A DNA stretch of 64,000 nt from Gammaproteobacteria bacterium. Lineage in GTDB: Bacteria > Pseudomonadota > Gammaproteobacteria > Nevskiales > Nevskiaceae. Under the pieces are notes generated by a model, which had not been told where the DNA came from, did not search any database, and saw nothing but the letters and a program-made list of their open reading frames with translations. The position numbers and the translations under genes were made by a program. The stretch lies in contig JAHZLQ010000033.1 of the NCBI GenBank assembly GCA_022599775.1, forward strand, positions 1-64,000, written 5' to 3'. Below are positions 53,777 to 61,651 of this stretch, piece after piece. The number at the start of each line of letters is the position of its first letter. Within the stretch, counting starts at the first letter, position 1.

Positions 53777-54259
53777 ATGAGCGATATCGAGCAGACGAGC
53801 CTGCTGTATTACCAGTCCTCGGACTGCTCGGCGCAATGGGGCGATTTCCTGAAGACGCTGGCGTCCGAACTCGACGCTCAGATGAGCGCCGAGGAGAACC
53901 GCGCCTTTTTTTATGTGCTCGGCGCCCGCCTGGCTGATCGCCTGAGCCTGCCGCAGGCCGATACGCTTGAAGCGCTGGAACAAAGCATCAATGTTCAGCT
54001 GCGCAGCATCCGCTGGGGCTGGACCCAGATTCGGGATATTCATTCGAGTCTGGAGATCGTTCATGCCTGCGCGCCGATGCGGCAGGCGTTCGGCGATGCG
54101 GCGATGTCGTGGTCCGGTGGTGTCCTTGAAGGCTTGTACGCCGGCTGGTTGAAGCAGCTCGGCGCTGGAGATGAACTGCAGCTGCGTCAGGTCGGTCAGG
54201 CCGAAGGGCCGACCGATGCTTTACGTTTCCGGCTTGCACATCCAAGCCTTTTCGTCTGA
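53777..54259 (+). CDS. bcsD: Cellulose synthase subunit BcsD
   Basis: BcsD is a periplasmic ring protein that bundles nascent glucan chains into crystalline cellulose in Komagataeibacter. The 160-aa product has the family pattern: YYQSSDCSAQWGDFLKTLASEL, RAFFYVLGARLADRL, LEALEQSINVQLRSIRWGWTQI and LEGLYAGWLKQLGAG. There is no classical signal peptide, which is normal for BcsD. It is the first gene of the operon and marks it as a type I (bcsD-containing) system. Confidence 0.9.
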   Translation: MSDIEQTSLLYYQSSDCSAQWGDFLKTLASELDAQMSAEENRAFFYVLGARLADRLSLPQADTLEALEQSINVQLRSIRWGWTQIRDIHSSLEIVHACAPMRQAFGDAAMSWSGGVLEGLYAGWLKQLGAGDELQLRQVGQAEGPTDALRFRLAHPSLFV

Positions 54260-54271
54260 GGTCGATACACC

Positions 54272-55156
54272 ATGTCGGACCAGGGAAATGACGATATCAA
54301 GCAGTTATACGGACACCTGGGGCTCGATCCGCGAAGTTACCGCGAGATTCGTGACGACAAGGCGGAAAATCCCGAAGCAGGAAAGTCCGGAGATTGGTCG
54401 CTGCTGAGAGCGGTACGCTCACGTCTGGACCAAGGCGCGCCACCACCCCAGGCTCCGCCGGCAGCATCACCGACGCCGCCATCAGCCGATGCGCGCCCCG
54501 ATCCGGCGCAGCAAGCGTCCTTCGTTCCGCAGGAACAGCAGGCTGCTCGTGTCGAGCCGACGTTGGCGCCAACGCCGGTTCCGGGCAGGGAATCTCTGGC
54601 GGCCAGCCTGTTGGCGAGCCTCAAGGCATATGAGGTGGACCGCTCCGCGCAGCGCGCGGCCAGTCCAGCAGCGGCCGCGCCGGAACCCAGGGGCGCCGAA
54701 CACACGCGCAGTGAAGCCCCGCCCGCTCAAGCAGCGGCCGGGCCGGTGGCTTCGCAGCCACCGGCGGCCTCACCTGAAGACGGTCGTTCGATCGAGGTGT
54801 CATTGCGCTCGGCCATCTGGCCATCGGTGCCGCCAAGCAGTCCGACCCAGCCCGCGATGCGGGAGCCGCAGCCGCCGACCGCCGAGTCAGTACCTCCGCC
54901 GGCGTCCGAGCCGGAGCCCCAATTTTCGCCAACGTCGGCGCAGCCGCGGGCGTCCTCGTTGATGCGTGGCGTATCGGACGGTCTGGTTTCGACGTTCCGA
55001 CGCCTGGAGGCTCCGCGTCCGCTGACCAATCCGGACTTGGCCAAGTTACGGCTGAACTACGGCGCCCGCAGCGAGGCACACGGCGTATCGCAGCCCAGGG
55101 ATGCGAATCTGCGAGAAGTATTCGCCCGCCTGAAACGGGTCGGCGATGATCACTGA
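54272..55156 (+). CDS. Proline-rich BcsP/BcsO-like cellulose biosynthesis protein
   Basis: The 294-aa protein has a short ordered N-terminus (DDIKQLYGHLGLDPRSYREI, then WSLLRAVRSRL). This resembles the shared N-terminal motif of BcsR/BcsO/BcsP proteins. A long Pro/Ala/Ser-rich disordered middle (about 50-225) follows. The C-terminus is ordered, with MRGVSDGLVSTFRRLEAP and REVFARLKRVG, where short leucine-rich peptides may dock on partners. Its position between bcsD and bcsQ supports a Bcs accessory role. The exact subgroup (BcsP or BcsO) is uncertain. It overlaps bcsQ by 11 bp. Confidence 0.7.
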   Translation: MSDQGNDDIKQLYGHLGLDPRSYREIRDDKAENPEAGKSGDWSLLRAVRSRLDQGAPPPQAPPAASPTPPSADARPDPAQQASFVPQEQQAARVEPTLAPTPVPGRESLAASLLASLKAYEVDRSAQRAASPAAAAPEPRGAEHTRSEAPPAQAAAGPVASQPPAASPEDGRSIEVSLRSAIWPSVPPSSPTQPAMREPQPPTAESVPPPASEPEPQFSPTSAQPRASSLMRGVSDGLVSTFRRLEAPRPLTNPDLAKLRLNYGARSEAHGVSQPRDANLREVFARLKRVGDDH

Positions 55157-55964
55157 CGCACCGGGTTCGCACGCGGTGGTGGATATGCCTCGAACGAGGG
55201 TCGATAGCGTGCGCGTGATCGCGGTGCTGTCGCCCAAAGGCGGCGTGGGCAAGACCACGGTCGCCGCGAACCTGGCGGCGGAGTTGGCGCAAGCCGGAAA
55301 GCGGGTTTACCTGGTGGATCTCGATTCACAGAACGCGGCGCGGCTGTGCTTTCGTACCGACTTCTGTGATCCGGTGGGCCACGCCCCAGGCTCCAGAAAC
55401 GGTGCGGCATGGTCGGAGTGCTGTCGCGGCACTGATCGCGGTGTGATCTGTGTTCCGTTCGGGATTGTCGCTGAGAGTGAACGTGCCTACTACGAACGCA
55501 TGGTTGCGTCCGACCGCCATTGGTTGAGCAGGGGGCTGGCCTCCCTGCACGCGCCGGACGACGCGATCTTCGTCATTGATACGCCACCGGGTGGCTCGGT
55601 GTTTCTGCCGCAGGTGCTGTCGAATGCCGGTGTGGTGCTCAGCGTATTGCTGGCCGACGCAGCCTCGTTCGCGACCCTGCCGACGATGGAGCGCTGGCTC
55701 GCCGACTTTCGTGATCGCGCCCCGGCACGGCAGCGTTCGTTCTATCTGGTCAACCGCATGGACGATTCGCGCCCTTTGCCGCGCGACGTCTACGCCGCCA
55801 TGCGCGAACAATTGGGGTATCGAATGCTTGGCGGCGTGATTCATTTTGACGGTGCCGTGGAAGAGGCGCTCGCCTCACAATTGCCTGTGGCCGCCTACGA
55901 CCCGCAGGCACGGGCGGCGCGGGACTTCCGCGAACTGGCTGCCTGGCTGATGTCCATCCTATGA
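55146..55964 (+). CDS. bcsQ: MinD-like ATPase BcsQ
   Basis: BcsQ (YhjQ) is a SIMIBI-class ATPase that helps place and assemble the cellulose synthase complex at the inner membrane. The 272-aa protein has the deviant Walker A SPKGGVGKTTVAANLA (31-38 core), YLVDLDSQNAARLCF and FVIDTPPGGSVFLPQVL. An extra about 22 residues precede the usual MRVIAVLSPKGG start, so an internal start near residue 20 is possible. The bcsAB ATG overlaps its stop (ATGA). Confidence 0.92.
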   Translation: MITDAPGSHAVVDMPRTRVDSVRVIAVLSPKGGVGKTTVAANLAAELAQAGKRVYLVDLDSQNAARLCFRTDFCDPVGHAPGSRNGAAWSECCRGTDRGVICVPFGIVAESERAYYERMVASDRHWLSRGLASLHAPDDAIFVIDTPPGGSVFLPQVLSNAGVVLSVLLADAASFATLPTMERWLADFRDRAPARQRSFYLVNRMDDSRPLPRDVYAAMREQLGYRMLGGVIHFDGAVEEALASQLPVAAYDPQARAARDFRELAAWLMSIL

Positions 55965-58900
55965 ATCGTGACCGGGCGAGGGGGGGGATCGTGAGGGAAC
56001 GACTGAGTCAATGGCAGGCCACCGACTGGCTCGACAAACCCTGGGTGATGTGGCTGGCACTGGCCTTTATGTCGATCCCGGCCTTGATGGTCGTGACCAC
56101 ACCGTTGAGCCTGGCCTGGCAGGCGGTCTTTGCGATCGGAGCCACCTTGGCAGCAATGCGGATGCGCCACATTGAAGGGCATCTGATTTCGATCGCACTG
56201 ATGGTGATCAGTCTGCTCGCCAGTTCCCGTTACATCTATTGGCGGCTTACCGAATCAGTCAGCTTCGATCAGCACCGCAGTTTTACCGACATGTTCTTCG
56301 CGGTCGGCCTCATCGGGGCCGAGCTGTACGCGTTCATGGTGTTGGCGCTGGGATTTTTTCAGGTGGTCTGGCCGCTGCACCGCAAGCCGGTTCCGCTGCC
56401 GGACGACCAATCGCTTTGGCCCAGCGTCGATGTGTTCATTCCGACTTACAACGAGCCCCTTTCAGTGGTGCGACCCACGGTGCTGGCGGCCATGGAAATG
56501 GACTGGCCGGTCGACAAGTTCAGGGTCTATGTGCTCGATGACGGCCGTCGCGAGGAGTTCAAGACGTTCTGCGCCGAGGTGGGTGCCACGCATATCACGC
56601 GCAACGACTCCAAGCACGCCAAGGCCGGCAACATCAATCGGGCGCTGGAGAAGACGTCCGGCGAATTCATCACCATCTTCGATTGCGATCACGTCCCCAC
56701 ACGCTCATTCCTGCAGCTCACGCTGGGTCTGTTCCTGCACGATTCAAAAATGGCGCTGGTACAGACGCCTCACCATTTCTTTTCGCCCGACCCGTTCGAG
56801 CGCAATCTGCGCACCTTCCGCAAGGTGCCCAACGAGGGTGAACTGTTCTATGGACTGTTGCAGGATGGCAACGATCTCTGGGATGCGACCTTCTTCTGCG
56901 GCTCCTGCGCCGTCATCCGTCGTGAAGCGTTGCTCGAAGTCGGAGGCATCGCCGTCGAAACCGTCACCGAGGACGCTCATACTTCGCTGAAGATGCACTC
57001 GCGCGGCTGGCGCAGCGCCTACATCAATATCGCGCAGGCGGCCGGGCTGGCGACCGAGTCCTTGTCCGCGCATGTCGGGCAGCGCATCCGCTGGGCACGC
57101 GGCATGGCGCAGATATTCCGGATCGACAACCCGCTGTTCAAACGCGGCCTGAAGTGGTTCCAGCGTCTGTGCTACTTCAATGCGATGATGCATTTCTTCT
57201 ACGGTTTGCCGCGTATCGTGTTCCTGACGGCGCCCTTGTCGTACCTGTTTTTCGAGGCCCACATCATCGATGCGCCGGCGCTGACGATTCTTGCCTATGC
57301 CGCGCCGCATTTGGTCCTGGCCAACCTGACGAACTCGCGTCTGCAGGGGCCGTTCCGGCACTCCTTCTGGGCGGAAGTCTATGAGTCGGTACTCGCGACC
57401 TACATTCTGATTCCGACCACCATGGCTGTGATCAACCCCAAGCTCGGCACCTTCAATGTGACCGCCAAGGGCGGTATCGTCGAGAACGAATATTTTGATC
57501 AGCAGATCGCCAAACCTTATGTGGTGCTGCTGCTCCTCAATACGGTGGGGATGATCGTCGGGGTGGGGCGGCTGTTCGTCTGGAACACCAACGAAACCGA
57601 TACTGTACTGCTCAACATGGCGTGGACGATCTACAACCTGCTGATCGTCGGCGCCGCATTGTCGGTCGCCTGGGAGCAACGACAGATTCGCAAGGCGATC
57701 AGAGTCGAAGCCGAACTGCTGGCAGGGCTCGCTCTGCCGGACGGTCGAGTGTTCACGACCAAGACCTTCGATCTGTCGGAAACCGGGACGTCCCTGACCT
57801 TGCCCGAGGGCGTGGAGGTCGCGCACGGAACGATCGTTGAAGTGGCATTGGCACCGGACTATCGAGAAGTCTGGATGCCGGCCGAAGTGGTGCGTGCCGT
57901 CGGTGGTCGTGTTGGTCTGAGATTCGGCAAGCTCAACGTCGAACAGGAAAAGCAGTTGATTTATGCGATCTTCGGTCGCGCCGACGCGTGGGTCAGCTGG
58001 TCGGAGGACCGCGGCATGGACGTGCCGTCCGCGTCGTTCAAGGAAATTCTGGGTATCGGTGTATCGGGCATTGGTCGCCTGATCGCCATGGGGAGCAAAT
58101 CGGTGGAGAACGCGGTGAAGAATGCATTGGGAATCAAGCGCCGGAGCAAGCTGGCGTCCTGGCTGCTGGTGGTCGCGGCATTGTCGGCGCTGAGCGTGGC
58201 ACCGGACAGCCATGCGCAGTCTGCGGCGCAGGTGTCGGCGCAGCAGCAGGCCGCCGCTTCGGCCGGAGCGGGCAAACCGATGAAGGATCAGGCCACCACC
58301 GATCGCGTGATCCGCTCGCACAGCCGGCAGCTGACACTTGAGGATCTCGGCATTTCGCGGCCGATTCGTTTGCGCGGGCTGCAGGGGGAGGTCTCCGTTC
58401 CGGTCAACGTGCGTGATGATGAAATCGTCACGCGGGCGCGCCTGCACCTCAAGTTTGCGCATTCGCCGTCCTTGTTATGGGATGTCTCGCACCTCAACGT
58501 ACTGGTCAACAACGAACTGGCGGGCACGCTGCCGATTTCGGCTGAAACCGCCAGTGGAACCGAGCGCACGATCGATATCGACCCGCGCCTGTTCGTGCAG
58601 TACAACCAGATCACGCTGCAGCTGATCGCGCACTACCGTTATGAGTGCGAAGACCCCGCGTACACCAGTCTCTGGGGTGTCGTCAGTAACCAGACCGTGC
58701 TTGAGCTCGATACCGAGCCCTTGTCTCTGTCGAATGACCTCAACCTGCTGCCGTCGCCGTTCTTCGATGGCCGCGACACGCGTCGTTTGACGCTGCCGTT
58801 CGTATTTTCCGGCACGCCGACCCTCGACGCGCTTGATGCAGCGGGCGTGACCGCCTCGTGGTTCGGCGCGATGGCGAACTATCGAGGAGCGGAGTTTCCG

Positions 58901-60448
58901 ACCTACATCGACAGCCTGCCGCCCGGCCATGGCGTCGTGTTCGTGGTCGGGGGGCGCGGACCAGCAGGACTGCGTCTGCCAAGCAACAACGCCTCGGCCA
59001 GCATTTCGATCGTCGACAACCCAAAGACGCCGGGCGCCAAGCTACTGATCATCCAGGGGGCTGACGGTCTGGCGCTGAAGCAGGCCGCGCGTTCGCTGGC
59101 CATGGGGTCCGAGGCTTTGGCCGGACCGTCGACGGCGATTCGTGAGTTCAGCGAGCCCGAGCCCCGTGAACCCTACGATGCACCGCGCTGGATTCCTACC
59201 GATCGTCCGGTCGAGATTGGCGAAATTGCGGAGTCCTGGCAGCTCGAAGCCAGCGGCCTGTATCCGGACACGATCCGCATCAACTTCCATCTGCCGCCGG
59301 ACCTGTTCACCTGGCAGTCCGACGGCATGGAGGTGAACCTCAAATATCGCTATACGCCGACCGTGGGCAGCAAGTCCACGCTCAACGTCAACATCAACGA
59401 TGGTTTTGTCGAGGCGATCGCCTTGTCCTACCTCGATGAGGAAGGCGCTTCGGCCGACCGGATCAATCTGCCGTTCGTGTCATCGTTCGAGGCCGTCAAC
59501 GAGGCCAAGGTCAGCATTCCGGACTACAAGATCGGCGGCGACAATCAGCTTCAGCTGCAGTACTACTTCGAGCGTAAGAAGGAAGGGCAGTGCAAGGACA
59601 TCGTCCTCGACAATCTGCGTGGCGTGATCGACGAGGATTCCACGGTCGATCTCAGCGACATCCCGCACTACGCCTTCCTGCCTGACCTGGCGCTGTTCGC
59701 CGACGGTGGTTTCCCGTTCTCGCGACTGGCGGATCTCTCGGAGACCGGCATCGTGTTGCCGAGCAGCATCACGCCGCAGGAAATCAGCGCCTATCTGCTG
59801 GTGATGGGCCGTCTCGGCGACGTGACCGGCTATCCGGCGATTCGTTTCCAGTTGGTGCACGCCGATCGCATCTCGGAACTGACCGATCGTGACATCCTGG
59901 TGTTCGGCGCCGCCGGCAACCAGCCGTTGCTCGAGCAGTGGGCCGACTACATGCCGATGACCGTGGCACGCGGCGAAACCCGGCTGCGCGTGATCGGCCC
60001 GGTGGAACGTCTGCGTGCCCGGTGGGAAGGGCGTGATGTCGAGGGCGCGATCAATCACGCAGGCCGGGTGATTCTTGAAGCCGGACGGTCGCTCGGCGGC
60101 GTCATGAGCTTCGAATCGCCCCTGTCGTCCGGACGTACCGTGGTGGTGCTCACCGCCGGCGACTCGGACCGCTTGCTCGACGTCGCCCGCATGTTCACCG
60201 ATTACGGCAAGGTGCCGTTCGTCCAGGGTGATCTGGTGCTGCTCAATGGCGACGAGGTCAACCACTACAGCCTCGAGAACCAGTACGCCGTCGGCCGCCT
60301 GCCGTTCTTCCTCGGCCTGCGCTGGTGGCTGTCCCAGCAGCCATTGATACTCGTGATTTTCGTGGTGGTGATCGCTCTGTTGCTGGCGGCCATTCTGTTC
60401 CGCCTGCTGCGCCGCATGGCCGCTGCGCGGAAGGACGGCCACGCCTGA
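55961..60448 (+). CDS. bcsAB: Fused cellulose synthase catalytic and periplasmic subunits (BcsA-BcsB)
   Basis: One uninterrupted 1495-aa frame encodes both core subunits. The BcsA part (1-about 725) has membrane helices and a GT2 domain with DDGR (193-196), DCDH (241-244), TED (336-338) and QRIRW (374-378). A PilZ domain binds c-di-GMP through RKAIR (577-581) and DLSETG (604-609). At about 730-755 a signal-like hydrophobic stretch (LASWLLVVAALSALSV, then HAQS) marks the joint. The BcsB part follows with periplasmic carbohydrate-binding and flavodoxin-like domains. A C-terminal membrane anchor (LILVIFVVVIALLLAAILF) ends it. Such fusions are known in Komagataeibacter (AcsAB). Synthesis should need c-di-GMP. 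Confidence 0.95.
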   Translation: MNRDRARGGIVRERLSQWQATDWLDKPWVMWLALAFMSIPALMVVTTPLSLAWQAVFAIGATLAAMRMRHIEGHLISIALMVISLLASSRYIYWRLTESVSFDQHRSFTDMFFAVGLIGAELYAFMVLALGFFQVVWPLHRKPVPLPDDQSLWPSVDVFIPTYNEPLSVVRPTVLAAMEMDWPVDKFRVYVLDDGRREEFKTFCAEVGATHITRNDSKHAKAGNINRALEKTSGEFITIFDCDHVPTRSFLQLTLGLFLHDSKMALVQTPHHFFSPDPFERNLRTFRKVPNEGELFYGLLQDGNDLWDATFFCGSCAVIRREALLEVGGIAVETVTEDAHTSLKMHSRGWRSAYINIAQAAGLATESLSAHVGQRIRWARGMAQIFRIDNPLFKRGLKWFQRLCYFNAMMHFFYGLPRIVFLTAPLSYLFFEAHIIDAPALTILAYAAPHLVLANLTNSRLQGPFRHSFWAEVYESVLATYILIPTTMAVINPKLGTFNVTAKGGIVENEYFDQQIAKPYVVLLLLNTVGMIVGVGRLFVWNTNETDTVLLNMAWTIYNLLIVGAALSVAWEQRQIRKAIRVEAELLAGLALPDGRVFTTKTFDLSETGTSLTLPEGVEVAHGTIVEVALAPDYREVWMPAEVVRAVGGRVGLRFGKLNVEQEKQLIYAIFGRADAWVSWSEDRGMDVPSASFKEILGIGVSGIGRLIAMGSKSVENAVKNALGIKRRSKLASWLLVVAALSALSVAPDSHAQSAAQVSAQQQAAASAGAGKPMKDQATTDRVIRSHSRQLTLEDLGISRPIRLRGLQGEVSVPVNVRDDEIVTRARLHLKFAHSPSLLWDVSHLNVLVNNELAGTLPISAETASGTERTIDIDPRLFVQYNQITLQLIAHYRYECEDPAYTSLWGVVSNQTVLELDTEPLSLSNDLNLLPSPFFDGRDTRRLTLPFVFSGTPTLDALDAAGVTASWFGAMANYRGAEFPTYIDSLPPGHGVVFVVGGRGPAGLRLPSNNASASISIVDNPKTPGAKLLIIQGADGLALKQAARSLAMGSEALAGPSTAIREFSEPEPREPYDAPRWIPTDRPVEIGEIAESWQLEASGLYPDTIRINFHLPPDLFTWQSDGMEVNLKYRYTPTVGSKSTLNVNINDGFVEAIALSYLDEEGASADRINLPFVSSFEAVNEAKVSIPDYKIGGDNQLQLQYYFERKKEGQCKDIVLDNLRGVIDEDSTVDLSDIPHYAFLPDLALFADGGFPFSRLADLSETGIVLPSSITPQEISAYLLVMGRLGDVTGYPAIRFQLVHADRISELTDRDILVFGAAGNQPLLEQWADYMPMTVARGETRLRVIGPVERLRARWEGRDVEGAINHAGRVILEAGRSLGGVMSFESPLSSGRTVVVLTAGDSDRLLDVARMFTDYGKVPFVQGDLVLLNGDEVNHYSLENQYAVGRLPFFLGLRWWLSQQPLILVIFVVVIALLLAAILFRLLRRMAAARKDGHA

Positions 60449-60481
60449 TCGGGGCGTGAGCTCATCTGGGATTTGCTCACG

Positions 60482-61651
60482 ATGCGCAAAGTGCTTGTCG
60501 GTTTGGTGGCGATCGCGCTGCTCGCGATCGGCGCATGCCTGGCGATGAACTGGTATGCCGCGCGCCCGTGGAAGGCGTGGCAGGCATTTGCGCGGGTGTT
60601 CGTGCAGCCGGACGGACGCATCGTCGACCGCACGGCCAATGCACGGTCGACGTCGGAGGGACAGGCCTACGGACTGTTCTTCGCGCTGGTCGCGAACGAC
60701 CGGCAAGCTTTCGACGCGATACTCGCCTGGGCCCGAGACAACCTGGCCGGGGGCGATCTGACGGGGAGCCTGCCAGCTTGGCTTTGGGGCCAGGATGAAG
60801 ACGGGACATGGGGTGTGATCGATGCCAATCCCGCCAGTGATGCAGATCTGTGGATGGCATACAGCCTGATGGAGGCCGCCAGACTGTGGGACGCGCCGCG
60901 CTACGAGGAAATCGGGCGCGCGATTCTGTGGCGGGTCAAGGCCCACGAGGTGATCGACACGGCGGCTGGCCCGATGTTGCTGCCGGCGCCCGAAGGCTTC
61001 GCACTCAAGCCCAATGGCTGGCGCTTCAATCCCAGCTACCTTCCGGAGTTCCAGATCCGCTATTTCGCCATGGAAGATCCCTCGGGACCTTGGTCGCGGG
61101 TCTGGGGCACGTACACCGACATGCTGGCGCAGGTCACGCCAGCCAAGGTTGCTCCGGACTGGTTCGAGTGGTACCCCGAGCAGGGAGCCCAACAGGACCG
61201 GAAGACCGCCGGTATCGGAAGCTACGATGCGATCCGAGTCTACCTGTGGGCAGGAATGACGCCGCAACCGACGCTGTCGCCATCGATGCTGGACGGTTAT
61301 GCGGAGCTGATTCGGATGCGCGGTCTCCCGCCGGAACAGGTGCAGGTGACGACGCGCGGCATCGATGGGGGGAGTCCTCTTGGATTTTCCGCAGCCGCCT
61401 TGCCATATCTACATGCCTTGAATGAAGATAGACTCTTAGAAAAGCAAGAAAAGCGTTTGATTGAAAACAGAATTGCAGGTGATGACGAGGGCGGGGCGGA
61501 ATCTGGGAGCCTGGGTGATCCTGCGCATTACTACGATCAGGTCTTGGCCCTGTTCGGTGAGGGATGGGTCGCGGGCCGCTTTCGGTTCGGTGACAACGGT
61601 CAACTCGAGACAAGATGGGAGCAATCGTGCTGCGGCGTATTTTCGCGCTGA
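60482..61651 (+). CDS. bcsZ: Periplasmic endoglucanase BcsZ (GH8)
   Basis: BcsZ is the cellulase that trims cellulose during synthesis. From ATG 60482 (TTG 60473 is an alternative) it is 389 aa with an N-terminal membrane or signal segment (about 4-22). GH8 motifs are TSEGQAYGLFFALVANDR, with acid Glu59, WLWGQDEDGTWGVIDANPASDADLWMAYSLMEAARLW, and SYDAIRVYLWAGM with base Asp249. A charged AT-rich stretch (about 61408-61490, HALNEDRLLEKQEKRLIENRI) interrupts the C-terminal region before AHYYDQVLALFGEGW. It is longer than most BcsZ proteins and overlaps bcsC. Confidence 0.93.
   Translation: MRKVLVGLVAIALLAIGACLAMNWYAARPWKAWQAFARVFVQPDGRIVDRTANARSTSEGQAYGLFFALVANDRQAFDAILAWARDNLAGGDLTGSLPAWLWGQDEDGTWGVIDANPASDADLWMAYSLMEAARLWDAPRYEEIGRAILWRVKAHEVIDTAAGPMLLPAPEGFALKPNGWRFNPSYLPEFQIRYFAMEDPSGPWSRVWGTYTDMLAQVTPAKVAPDWFEWYPEQGAQQDRKTAGIGSYDAIRVYLWAGMTPQPTLSPSMLDGYAELIRMRGLPPEQVQVTTRGIDGGSPLGFSAAALPYLHALNEDRLLEKQEKRLIENRIAGDDEGGAESGSLGDPAHYYDQVLALFGEGWVAGRFRFGDNGQLETRWEQSCCGVFSR

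Noticed and set aside
61437..61490. Frameshift or mobile element in bcsZ
   Set aside because: The frame is intact on both sides and no terminal repeats or target duplication are visible; only the base composition differs.
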